A stretch of 13,156 nt of DNA from Lachnoclostridium sp. UBA903 (GCA_002294045.1 DBEP01000027.1:76007-89162); one strand, 5' to 3'; positions 6,160 through 12,136 are shown, counted from the first letter of the stretch. Notes: generated by a model not told the origin, from the letters alone. Made by a program: numbers and translations.

Positions 6160-6374
6160 CCCGGTTATTCAGATTTTTAATTGCTTAAAAAATAATCCGG
6201 ATTTTTCCTTTCGCTGGGGTGTGTCTGAAAACTATAATAAAATAGTACCATAAAAGCTTTATCTTGGGAATGAGTTTTTAAAATGTATGCGTTTACCCTG
6301 AAAGTGAATATATACGGCACGGAAAACGCAGGCCGACAGAATAAATATGATCTCTAGAATCAGTGAGACAATCA
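6160..6374. other. Intergenic stretch without recognisable gene
   Basis: This lies between the divergent promoters of rarA and the oxidoreductase gene. It contains a TATAAT on the plus strand near 6234, and an ATG frame of 24 codons at 6283 without a ribosome binding site. The string GGTGTGTCTGAAAAC (6219-6233) is reminiscent of insertion-sequence ends, but no partner end is present. Nothing here can be called. Confidence 0.4.
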
Positions 6375-6403
6375 TTGACAAGCACTAAAAATAGTGATGT
6401 AAT
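6375..6403 (+). promoter_or_regulatory. Promoter of the oxidoreductase gene with palindrome in the spacer
   Basis: TTGACA (6375-6380) and TGTAAT (6398-6403) are 17 bases apart. The spacer holds CACTA-AAAA-TAGTG (6383-6396), a perfect inverted repeat that could be a repressor site. The leader to the ATG would be about 60 bases. Confidence 0.55.
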
Positions 6404-6471
6404 AATATCATAAAAGGCTTGATGAAGCATTAAAGACGGACAATTGATAAATAACAGAAAGGGACGAAAAG

Positions 6472-7437
6472 ATGAGATTTGCGATTATTGGAACCAGTTT
6501 TATCAGCGACAGATTTATGGCTGCCGCCGGCCAGATACCGGAGTTTAAGCTAAAAGCGGTTTACTCCAGAAGCAAAGAAAAGGGGCAGGCGTTTGCCGAT
6601 AAATATGGTGCGGAGTTATTATATACATCATTGGAGGAACTGGCGGATTCCAAAGAAGTGGATGCTGTTTATATTGCAAGCCCAAACAGCTGCCATGCTT
6701 CCCAGGCCATACAGATGCTAAGCGGCGGTAAGCATGTATTGTGCGAAAAACCCATTGCGGCCGATTCCAAAGAACTGGCGGATATGCTAAAAGCAGCAGG
6801 ACAAAATAAGGTAATCCTTCTGGAAGCCATACGTTCTGTATTTGATCCCGGTTTTGCCATGATAGAAGAATTGCTGCCGCGGATAGGAACCGTGAGAAGG
6901 GCATTCTTTACCTTCTGCCAGTATTCATCCCGTTACGACCGGTTTAAACAGGGAGTTACAGAAAATGCATTTAATCCCCGGCTGTCAAATGCAGCATTGA
7001 TGGATATCGGCGTTTACTGCGTCCATCCTATGGTGAAACTATTTGGCTTGCCAAAATCCATACAGGCGCAAAGTATTTTTCTGCACAACGGCATGGAAGG
7101 ACTGGGAACAGCTGTTGCCAATTATGATTCCATGCTGGCGGAATTGCAGTATTCAAAGATTACACAGGGTTACCTTCCCAGCCAGATACAGGGAGAGCAG
7201 GGAGCCATGCTGATTTATGATATTCCGGATACGAAAACCATAGAGCTTTGCTGCCGTGACGGACGGCGGGAACGGATAGAAATTCATAAGAAGGAAAATA
7301 ATATGTATTACGAAATAAAAGAATTTATCCGTCTGGCAAACAGGAAAGAGAAGGTAAATCCCCATAATCAGTATTCCGTATGGCAGATGAAAGTCATGGA
7401 TGAAATCCGCAGATGTGCGGGCATCAAATTTGACTGA
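6472..7437 (+). CDS. Gfo/Idh/MocA-family NAD(P)-dependent oxidoreductase
   Basis: The 321-residue enzyme has an N-terminal Rossmann domain (residues 1-120) beginning RFAIIGTSFISDRF, a variant of the usual G-x-G-x-x-G dinucleotide loop. The family signature CEKPIA carries the Lys of the conserved E-K-P at residues 92-94. The C-terminal alpha/beta domain contains NAALMDIGVYCVH, with Asp178 and His185 in the catalytic region. Members oxidise or reduce sugars, inositols or related polyols, or act on dihydrodiols; this one cannot be assigned a substrate. Length is close to the family's usual 320-350. The start ATG 6472 follows AGAAAGGGACG. It is alone between the rarA and surE units, with its own promoter, and no sugar transporter or kinase next to it to hint at a pathway. 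Confidence 0.9.
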   Translation: MRFAIIGTSFISDRFMAAAGQIPEFKLKAVYSRSKEKGQAFADKYGAELLYTSLEELADSKEVDAVYIASPNSCHASQAIQMLSGGKHVLCEKPIAADSKELADMLKAAGQNKVILLEAIRSVFDPGFAMIEELLPRIGTVRRAFFTFCQYSSRYDRFKQGVTENAFNPRLSNAALMDIGVYCVHPMVKLFGLPKSIQAQSIFLHNGMEGLGTAVANYDSMLAELQYSKITQGYLPSQIQGEQGAMLIYDIPDTKTIELCCRDGRRERIEIHKKENNMYYEIKEFIRLANRKEKVNPHNQYSVWQMKVMDEIRRCAGIKFD

Positions 7438-7555
7438 TATCTTCTGTCAGCACATAACCGCGCACCATTCGATATCCTTCTTTATATTTTTTCAGGCGCC
7501 GTTGCTGTGCCACGGCCGGATGAAGAGAGCCGTACAGCCCTCTAAACCCTTGCAT
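7424..7555 (-). pseudogene. Possible C-terminal gene fragment
   Basis: A minus-strand frame from ATG 7555 encodes 43 protein-like residues, including QGFRGLYGSLHPAVAQ, RRLKKYKEGYRMVRGYVL and the ending TEDISQI. The frame stays open further upstream to beyond 7618 but has no ribosome binding site at any start. The ending reads like the C-terminus of a larger protein. Its stop overlaps the end of the convergent oxidoreductase gene by 14 bases. I do not recognise the family. Either it is a decayed fragment, downstream of surE on the same strand, or a chance frame. Confidence 0.25.
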
Positions 7556-7627
7556 GGATGAAAAGGCAGCCGCCGGATATGGAGCGTCCGGTCCGGCGCA
7601 AGCATTTTTCAAACACACCCCAGGCCT

Positions 7628-7664
7628 CCGCTGTCTATCCGGTAATAAATCGGATAGACAGCGG
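7628..7664. repeat. Perfect 14-base-pair inverted repeat across the surE stop codon
   Basis: CCGCTGTCTATCCG (7628-7641) and its exact complement (7651-7664) flank a nine-base loop. One arm encodes the final residues of SurE and the stop codon at 7635-7637 lies within the other. No T-run follows on the minus strand, so it is not a standard terminator. It may stabilise the 3' end of the surE message or slow transcription. Confidence 0.8.
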
Positions 7665-8348
7665 GGTAATGGAGGTATATCCTTTTTCTACGAAATCCAC
7701 GTCCGTATTCTGCTCTAAGGCTCCCACAGGTTTCATATCAGGAAAGTAATACCATTCCTTTTCTCCTGACTGGTATTTTTTAAAGCGGAAAGGATACTGG
7801 GAATGTCCGGATAAAGGCGCTTTTACCTCTCCCCGGTAGTCGGTTACGGGACAGGAGGGCAGATTGACATTCCATATGATTTTTTTATCCTGATTGGTTT
7901 CAAGAAATTCCTTTATGATGTTGGGGATACACTTTCGGCAGATGTCAAAGGAAGTTCCGTCCAGGGAGAATGCCATGGAGGGTATTCCGTAAAACATTCC
8001 CTCGATTGCGGCGGAAACAGTACCGGAATATATGATGTCCTGTCCGAAGTTGGGGCCTGCATTAATCCCGGAAACAACCAGGTCCGGTTTTTCAGGCAAA
8101 AGATCCTCAAGGGCCAGCCTGACACAGTCTGCCGGTTTCCCGCTGACCAGATAGGCCTTTTCCACCGGCACCGGATAATCCGCTTCCTTTACCACCAGGG
8201 GGTCATGGACTGTGATGCCGTGGGATACCGCGCTCCTTTGCCGGCTCGGTGCGGCTACGTAAACCTTCCCCAGTTCTCCCAGAATTTCGGCCATAGTGGT
8301 AATTCCTGCGGCATAGATACCGTCGTCATTGGTTAACAGAAATATCAT
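7635..8348 (-). CDS. surE: 5'/3'-nucleotidase SurE
   Basis: The 237-residue SurE is a metal-dependent phosphatase that removes phosphate from nucleoside monophosphates and plays a part in stationary-phase or stress nucleotide salvage. The N-terminus ILLTNDDGI pattern gives the metal ligands Asp8 and Asp9. Ser39 (RQRSAVSHG) and Asn96 (SGINAGPNFG) complete the site. SGKPADCVRLAL (69-80) and the YSGTVSAAIEGMFYGIPS helix (107-124) are family signatures. The start is ATG 8348 with AAAGGAGG 11 bases upstream. This start lies inside the last codons of a truncated MBL-fold gene, whose TGA is at 8326-8328, so surE was probably once coupled to it. No promoter of its own is obvious, so loss of that gene's 5' end may have changed surE expression. 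Confidence 0.93.
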   Translation of the reverse strand: MIFLLTNDDGIYAAGITTMAEILGELGKVYVAAPSRQRSAVSHGITVHDPLVVKEADYPVPVEKAYLVSGKPADCVRLALEDLLPEKPDLVVSGINAGPNFGQDIIYSGTVSAAIEGMFYGIPSMAFSLDGTSFDICRKCIPNIIKEFLETNQDKKIIWNVNLPSCPVTDYRGEVKAPLSGHSQYPFRFKKYQSGEKEWYYFPDMKPVGALEQNTDVDFVEKGYTSITPLSIRFITG

Positions 8349-8556
8349 TTTCTGCTTCCTCCTTTAATTTATGATTTATAAACAAGTATGTGCTTCCCGT
8401 CTGCGGCAAAACCTGGCGGGAACCTTTTATTTTAACAACCTCCGGTTTCAGGCAGTGAAGGGGTATCAGATATCTAGGATTTATTTCTTCCAGGATATAT
8501 TTTAATTGTGACGGATATGCATGCCCGTCTGCACCTAAGGTAATAAAATATGGTTC
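8326..8556 (-). pseudogene. 3' remnant of an MBL-fold / beta-CASP (RNase J-like) hydrolase
   Basis: The minus-strand frame from 8556 to a TGA at 8326 encodes 76 residues with no start codon. Its beginning, ITLGADGHAYPSQL, and then INPRYLIPLHCLKPE are the late histidine motifs (G-H-A and P-x-H) of metallo-beta-lactamase proteins with a beta-CASP domain, such as RNase J and relatives. The tail, QTGSTYLFINHKLKEE, fits the C-terminus of such proteins. A TGA stop precedes it at 8557-8559 and no N-terminal portion with the H-x-H-x-D-H site is found upstream. It is therefore a truncated gene. Its last 23 bases overlap surE, which suggests a former operon. The family call is from motif recognition. 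Confidence 0.7.
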
Positions 8557-8645
8557 TCAAGCTTTTATATAAATGTATTTTAGTCATTATAACACGCCAT
8601 CCTCTCATATTTCAATTGCCGGTTTAAAATCAGGCAGCATATGAA

Positions 8646-8689
8646 AAATGCTGCCGCAAAGATACCACACCGGTTTCGCAGCAGCATTT
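8646..8689. repeat. Hairpin between two truncated genes
   Basis: AAATGCTGC (8646-8654) pairs with GCAGCATTT (8681-8689), and further imperfect pairs continue inward. On the minus strand a short T-run follows the stem, so it could terminate minus-strand transcription, but no intact minus-strand gene precedes it closely. Confidence 0.5.
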
Positions 8690-8699
8690 CTACCTCTGA

Positions 8700-8798
8700 A
8701 TTCTGGATGCATTCCATGATACAGTTCATGAGATGACAAAAAACGAAGCAAGACACGGTAGTGCATTCGAGGGTCTTTTTCAGAGATACTTTGGTTAA
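8700..8798 (+). pseudogene. 3' remnant of a rubrerythrin-like (NADH peroxidase) gene
   Basis: After an in-frame TGA at 8697-8699, the plus strand encodes 32 residues ending in a TAA at 8796-8798. The core HEMTKNEARHG, followed by SAFEGLFQRYFG, matches the C-terminal helix of clostridial rubrerythrin-type peroxidases, where E-x-x-R-H-G carries diiron ligands. The upstream part of the protein is missing. A bidirectional terminator (8845-8893) stands where the intact gene's terminator would be expected. On the opposite strand a 79-residue frame (8580-8819) is open, but it is the shadow of this remnant. The identification is from memory of the motif. Confidence 0.6.
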
Positions 8799-8844
8799 AG
8801 TATTTTGAAATGTCGGCAATTTACTCGCATGAGTACGGTTATAT

Positions 8845-8893
8845 AAAAATCCGCTGAATATGGGAGAACTCCCTTAATATTCAACGGATTTTT
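8845..8893. terminator. Bidirectional intrinsic terminator
   Basis: A 17-base-pair stem (8845-8861 with 8877-8893, one mismatched pair) starts with five A and ends with five T. It encloses a smaller GGGAG-AA-CTCCC stem. It can serve the rubrerythrin remnant on the plus strand and the secreted-protein unit on the minus strand. Confidence 0.85.
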
Positions 8894-8953
8894 AATATTC
8901 TAAACTGCTATTTTCTAAATGAGCGTTCCGTGACAGACCCCATCCAATACTTT

Positions 8954-9115
8954 TTATTTACATAAACACGGATTAGGTCTGTACCAACAGGTTCCAATAG
9001 TACCAATATACAGATTAGGAAGCTTTACGTATATTGATACTTTTAAATCATCACTGGTTGCATAAATGTTAGAATAGTATAAGTGTACCCAGGATAAAAA
9101 TTGTCCCAAAGTCAT
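8954..9115 (-). CDS. Possible 53-residue protein downstream of the secreted protein gene
   Basis: From ATG 9115 this frame begins TLGQFLSWVHLYYSNIYATS and ends with a Cys- and Pro-containing tail, GTCWYRPNPCLCK. The frame is open from 9157, which would overlap the end of the preceding gene. The ribosome binding signal is weak (GGTG five bases upstream). It lies between the secreted-protein gene and the terminator at 8845-8893 on the same transcript. It could be a real small protein of the same cassette, a decayed 3' part of that gene, or chance. No family is recognised. Confidence 0.3.
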   Translation of the reverse strand: MTLGQFLSWVHLYYSNIYATSDDLKVSIYVKLPNLYIGTIGTCWYRPNPCLCK

Positions 9116-9126
9116 ACTGTCACCAG

Positions 9127-10293
9127 TTAATATACCACTCCTGTTAAATAATACCATACCCTGCCAGCATATCTGCCACTAAAACCATAGCGTAATGTAA
9201 CCCAAGCGGCATAGTTGAAAAAGTTGGAATAAGTATTATGCGTAAGACTCAGCGATCCTATCGCTAATGTTTTTATAGTCGCTATTGCAGCGTTTGCCGG
9301 TCCACCAAGAATGAATGCTCCCACAATAGCCAGGGATGTACTTACGATTGCAGCTTTATCAGGCCCGCTGTACAGACTTAATAAACCTTCATCCTCCATA
9401 AAATCGTCGTATATTTCAGAGAGTTTTAATGCTGAATCTTGAATAAGAATGTCTTTAACTTGTCCCGCTAATGGAATAATATCATTGTTAAATAATTCTG
9501 TTACGGAGATAACTGTATCTTGCAAAACTAAGCCAGAGGCAACAGTCATTGTTCTGTCAGCTTTTTTTATTGCTTCAATGCCAATAGAAATATCGTCACC
9601 TGTTCCGCCGTAGGAATATATGGAAATACCAATATTTCCCACATGCTGCAGTGCGGTATTAATGTTTGAATATGCCATATAAAGCTCGTATGTTTGCCTG
9701 TCTGAAGGAGTAATCCAATCAGCCAGGAATCCGTTCTCTCCAGACATACTTGGTCCGTCTAAAAGAAGACGCTCATCTTCTGTACTCCAATAGTAGTCAT
9801 TTCTATCAATGTAGTGGGAAATGAACATATACTGAGTTTCTTTGCCAAAATCAAGGGTAGGATTTCTTAGAATACTAAAAGCTGCCCTATCTACGGAATA
9901 CATTATCGCATCCGCTTTTGCAGATTGCCCGCTGTCTGGCTGAGATGAAGCTATTTTTGCATTTCGTGAAACAGCTGTGCTGTTGTATGAGTCAAGAAAT
10001 GAGTTAGCATCACTAAGCCATTCTGAACTAACATTGATTATATCAGATGTGATGTCTTGGGGCTTGAAGTCAAATGAAACCTCATACTCATTTTCAAATT
10101 CAGTAATTGTATCACTGAGCATAATTGCATTTGATATATAATCCCTTATACTTGAATACACGTCATCTGAAACGGATAGATTGTCCGTTACTGCAACATA
10201 ATTAGCGCTATCTGCTGCTGCCAATACGGTTGTTCCAGTAATTGAAAATATCATGGTAAGTGATAAACATAGAGATAATACTTTTTTAAACAT
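9127..10293 (-). CDS. Unrecognised secreted protein
   Basis: The 388-residue protein begins with a classical signal peptide: MFKK, a hydrophobic core (about residues 5-20) and a likely cleavage after VLA (residues 23-25). No lipobox Cys follows. The mature part is acidic and rich in Ser, Asp, Tyr and Ile, with predicted helical stretches. Near the C-terminus a hydrophobic, Gly/Ala-rich region (about 314-350) could enter a membrane. It is followed by an aromatic-basic tail, RYGFSGRYAGRVWYYLTG. I recognise no family. The start is ATG 10293, six bases after AGAGGAGTG; the ATG at 10311 overlaps that site and would add six residues before the signal peptide. Codon use is visibly AT-richer than in rarA or surE, which suggests acquisition. 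A promoter lies at 10485-10513, about 185 bases upstream. It could be a toxin, bacteriocin-like or surface protein; that is speculation. Confidence 0.75.
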   Translation of the reverse strand: MFKKVLSLCLSLTMIFSITGTTVLAAADSANYVAVTDNLSVSDDVYSSIRDYISNAIMLSDTITEFENEYEVSFDFKPQDITSDIINVSSEWLSDANSFLDSYNSTAVSRNAKIASSQPDSGQSAKADAIMYSVDRAAFSILRNPTLDFGKETQYMFISHYIDRNDYYWSTEDERLLLDGPSMSGENGFLADWITPSDRQTYELYMAYSNINTALQHVGNIGISIYSYGGTGDDISIGIEAIKKADRTMTVASGLVLQDTVISVTELFNNDIIPLAGQVKDILIQDSALKLSEIYDDFMEDEGLLSLYSGPDKAAIVSTSLAIVGAFILGGPANAAIATIKTLAIGSLSLTHNTYSNFFNYAAWVTLRYGFSGRYAGRVWYYLTGVVY

Positions 10294-10478
10294 ATGTAAC
10301 ACTCCTCTCATTTAAAATATATTGTTATATGCAGCATCTCTTTAAAACATCGGAATCACCCCCTTTTATTTGGGCTTGACAGTAAGTAGATGAACTTTGT
10401 AAATCATAAAGGTGGTCTTAGCAACTGGTGATTTATGTCATTAATTTGCGAAATGGAAATATTAAACATGGTAATATA
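10294..10478 (-). other. Long 5' leader of the secreted-protein gene
   Basis: From the predicted start near 10478 the leader runs about 185 bases. Within it an AAAGGGGGTGAT ribosome-binding-like string precedes an ATG at 10345-10347 that is followed by one Phe codon and TAA, a two-codon ORF. Arms AAATCA and TGATTT around 10402-10436 can pair. No known riboswitch is recognised. Confidence 0.4.
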
Positions 10479-10484
10479 TGTAAT

Positions 10485-10513
10485 ATTATATCACGATAAA
10501 GCAATCCGCTCAA
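10485..10513 (-). promoter_or_regulatory. Promoter of the secreted-protein gene
   Basis: On the minus strand TTGAGC (10508-10513) and TATAAT (10485-10490) are 17 bases apart. TGA directly before the -10 makes it an extended -10. It is divergent from the mini-cassette promoter at 10531-10559, with only 17 bases between the two -35 regions. Confidence 0.7.
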
Positions 10514-10530
10514 CCACTACTTTGTGACTA

Positions 10531-10559
10531 TAGTTTTATTCACCGAATTGTGGTATATT
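10531..10559 (+). promoter_or_regulatory. Extended -10 promoter of the mini-cassette
   Basis: TATATT (10554-10559) is preceded by TGG, giving the TGn extension; the -35 (TAGTTT, 10531-10536) is weak. The start would fall near 10566, just before AGGAGGT, so the leader would be very short. Confidence 0.4.
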
Positions 10560-10582
10560 ATATTATTAGGAGGTAGAGAGCG

Positions 10583-10642
10583 AAGAAGTACGATCTGCCT
10601 TTTGTAAATTCTGAATTTTATTTGCAGCATCACTCTAAATGA
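10583..10642 (+). pseudogene. Twenty-codon mini-gene lacking a normal start codon
   Basis: A perfect AGGAGGT (10568-10574) is followed, eight bases on, by a frame KKYDLPFVNSEFYLQHHSK that ends in TGA at 10640-10642. The first codon, at the place where ATG is expected, is AAG (10583-10585), one base from ATG. Four bases after the stop a strong terminator begins. The complete set of promoter, ribosome binding site, short frame and terminator suggests a peptide gene that lost its start by one substitution, or uses an unusual start. No family is recognised. It diverges from the secreted-protein gene. Confidence 0.35.
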
Positions 10643-10646
10643 TATG

Positions 10647-10672
10647 TATGCCCTATTATAGGGCATATTTTT
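10647..10672 (+). terminator. Terminator of the mini-cassette
   Basis: TATGCCCTA (10647-10655) and its exact complement (10659-10667) form a nine-base-pair stem with a three-base loop, followed by five T. It is a compact, strong intrinsic terminator on the plus strand. Confidence 0.85.
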
Positions 10673-10704
10673 ATGTTCTAAAATTCTTTCATTTTAACAT
10701 CACG

Positions 10705-10731
10705 TTTCCGGGAAAACAAGACATCCGGAAA
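10705..10731. repeat. Small inverted repeat
   Basis: TTTCCGG (10705-10711) and CCGGAAA (10725-10731) are exact complements around a 13-base loop, directly upstream of the TTTAAC repeats. Role unknown. Confidence 0.5.
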
Positions 10732-10734
10732 AGG

Positions 10735-10764
10735 TTTAACCCAAGTTTAACCTGCAGTTTACAT
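10735..10764 (+). promoter_or_regulatory. Direct repeats of TTTAAC, Pho-box-like
   Basis: TTTAACC occurs at 10735-10741 and 10746-10752, and the related TTTACAT at 10758-10764, spaced 11 and 12 bases, about one DNA turn. PhoP of Firmicutes binds direct repeats of TTAACA-like hexamers at this spacing. A -10-like CATAAA (10776-10781) lies 11 bases after the last repeat. A response-regulator binding site is plausible; phosphate control is only a suggestion. Confidence 0.35.
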
Positions 10765-10785
10765 TAGGAAAAAGACATAAAAAAC

Positions 10786-10880
10786 AAAGCCTTCCGGGCA
10801 GGAGGCGTATAAGATGCGTGTGGCGTGCCGGAGTTTTGCAAGCCGGGTTTCCAGGTGAATAACACACCTTGCATTTAGGG
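10786..10880 (+). ncRNA. Candidate structured leader RNA with micro-ORF
   Basis: GCCTTC (10789-10794) pairs with GGAGGC (10801-10806), and this hides an AGGAGG ribosome binding site (10800-10805). The site is eight bases before an ATG (10814) that opens a 14-codon frame, MRVACRSFASRVSR, ending at 10858. Separately, ATGCGTGTG (10814-10822) can pair with CACAC and GCAT (10863-10874). The two helices, and occlusion of the start, are features of a regulatory leader. It does not match any riboswitch class I know well. No terminator follows closely. Confidence 0.25.
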
Positions 10881-10923
10881 GCTTACGTTTTACATAGACA
10901 GAAAAAGCGTAAAAAAATAGAAA

Positions 10924-10937
10924 AAATAACGTTATTT
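10924..10937. promoter_or_regulatory. LacI-type operator (14-base perfect palindrome)
   Basis: AAATAACGTTATTT is a perfect even palindrome with a central CG, the hallmark of LacI/GalR-family operators. It ends one base before the -35 of the regulator gene's promoter, and a related AGTAACGTATT lies in the promoter spacer. The regulator encoded at 11110 is the obvious candidate to bind here and repress itself and the exporter gene. Confidence 0.6.
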
Positions 10938-10938
10938 A

Positions 10939-10967
10939 TTGATAAAAAGTAACGTATTGTATATAAT
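10939..10967 (+). promoter_or_regulatory. Sigma-A promoter of the LacI-type regulator and exporter
   Basis: TTGATA (10939-10944) and TATAAT (10962-10967) are 17 bases apart, close to consensus. Transcription should start near 10974 and give a leader of about 135 bases. Confidence 0.8.
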
Positions 10968-10983
10968 AAAAATAACTTTATAT

Positions 10984-11010
10984 TATAGGAACAAAAATCG
11001 TGTTCCTATA
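10984..11010 (+). promoter_or_regulatory. Leader hairpin 1
   Basis: TATAGGAAC and its exact complement form a nine-base-pair stem around a nine-base loop, about ten bases after the predicted transcript start. A stem this near the 5' end may protect the message. Confidence 0.6.
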
Positions 11011-11022
11011 TATCGGATGCAC

Positions 11023-11043
11023 GGCGCAAAAACAGCGCCTTTT
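11023..11043 (+). terminator. Leader hairpin 2, weak terminator or attenuator
   Basis: GGCGC and GCGCC form a five-base-pair GC-only stem around AAAAACA, followed by TTTT. It has terminator form but is short; it could give partial termination ahead of the regulator gene. Confidence 0.4.
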
Positions 11044-11073
11044 ATCAGAAGTTTGGAAAACTACTTCTGATAA
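11042..11073 (+). promoter_or_regulatory. Leader hairpin 3
   Basis: TTATCAGAAGT (11042-11052) and its exact complement (11063-11073) form an 11-base-pair stem with a ten-base loop. Its left arm starts in the T-run of hairpin 2, so formation of one may affect the other. It ends about 22 bases before the ribosome binding site. Confidence 0.6.
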
Positions 11074-11109
11074 TTTATATAATTAAGAATAACTTAAGGA
11101 GGTGTGAAG

Positions 11110-12099
11110 ATGAGAAACGGGAAAATAAAACTTTCTGATATAGCAGATGCACTGGGAATTTCAACTATTTCAGTCAGCCGGGCGCTTTCCGGGCAGGAAG
11201 GTGTAAGCGATGAGTTAAGGGAAAAAGTCCTTAAAAAGGCAGATGAGATGGGATATTTGAGGACAAAAAGCCCCGGACGTATCAGGGTATTGGTACTTCA
11301 CCAGAAACCGTTTATCCAGGATAACAGCAACTTCAGCCATGTTATGCAGGGGATTGAAAAAGCATTGCAGAATGCCGGCTGTGAATACGATATGGAGTTT
11401 ACGGATAAAACGGTCCAGGGTAAATTAAGCCTGCCTAACAAATTACAGAAAGGGCTCCTTTATGACGGCCTGGTTTTAGTCGGCGGCTTTGAAAATATTT
11501 ACGTGGATTTTATAACGAAAAAAATAAACAATTATGTATGCTTTACCGGTTACTCCCCTTCCAGGGACTGTGACGGTATCTGGTATAACTTCAGCAACAG
11601 TGCCTATAAGCAATGTAAATATCTGATTATGAAAGGGCACAAAAGAATCGGGTATTTGGGAAATAACCGGGGGTATGTAAGCAAAGAAAAAATACTGGGC
11701 ATTACTTCTGCCCTGGAAGACAATGGCCTTGCGGCCAGAGAGGAGTTCTTTGTCTATTCGGATAATTATGAGGAAATCGTTTCTAATCTGATTAAATCAA
11801 AGGACGGACCCACCGCTTTTATCTGCCAGTGGGATTATACTGCAATGAAATTAATTAAATACCTCCATGATAACGGGGTGAAAGTGCCGGAGGATATTTC
11901 CGTAATCGGACATGGCAATACGGAGATGTCGGCCCTTTGCATACCGGCCCTTACGACCATGGAGCTGCATATTGAATACGCCTGTGAATCCAGCGTTGCA
12001 TTGCTGTTAAAGAGACTTGGCAGGCCGGATAAACCAAAGGAAAATATTTTAATTAACTGCACTTTAATAGAGAGGGATTCCGTAGGTACCGCAGAGTAA
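11110..12099 (+). CDS. LacI/GalR-family transcriptional regulator
   Basis: The 329-residue repressor has an N-terminal helix-turn-helix, residues 6-30 (IKLSDIADALGISTISVSRAL), then GQEGVSDELREKVLKKADEMGY, the family's third helix. A periplasmic-binding-protein-like sensor domain fills the rest, with typical blocks KGHKRIGYLG (near 178), TAFICQWD and VPEDISVIGHGN (near 260). The hinge between the domains is short: after GYLRTKSPGR it goes straight into strand RVLVLHQ, so the usual hinge helix with its minor-groove Leu is reduced. The start is ATG 11110, six bases after AAGGAGGT; a GTG at 11104 is too close. A perfect palindromic operator and promoter lie upstream with a three-hairpin leader, and an ABC exporter gene follows after 37 bases. 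The likely job is control of that exporter and itself by an unknown small ligand. Confidence 0.9.
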   Translation: MRNGKIKLSDIADALGISTISVSRALSGQEGVSDELREKVLKKADEMGYLRTKSPGRIRVLVLHQKPFIQDNSNFSHVMQGIEKALQNAGCEYDMEFTDKTVQGKLSLPNKLQKGLLYDGLVLVGGFENIYVDFITKKINNYVCFTGYSPSRDCDGIWYNFSNSAYKQCKYLIMKGHKRIGYLGNNRGYVSKEKILGITSALEDNGLAAREEFFVYSDNYEEIVSNLIKSKDGPTAFICQWDYTAMKLIKYLHDNGVKVPEDISVIGHGNTEMSALCIPALTTMELHIEYACESSVALLLKRLGRPDKPKENILINCTLIERDSVGTAE

Positions 12100-12136
12100 A
12101 AAAACCTTAAACTGTCAATATGGAAAGAGGATTCAA

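Noticed and set aside
6219..6233. Insertion-sequence-like end GGTGTGTCTGAAAAC
   Set aside because: No matching opposite end, transposase fragment or target duplication found nearby.
8395..8424. Hairpin TTCCCG...CGGGAA followed by a T-rich run, looking like a plus-strand terminator
   Set aside because: It lies inside the coding frame of the MBL-fold remnant, and no plus-strand gene precedes it.
8580..8819. 79-residue minus-strand ORF
   Set aside because: It is the antisense of the rubrerythrin-like remnant at 8700-8798 and has no ribosome binding site.
10786..10880. Cyclic-di-GMP riboswitch suggested by AAAGCC and CCGG blocks
   Set aside because: The conserved core order and the three-helix junction could not be fitted; only short strings agree.
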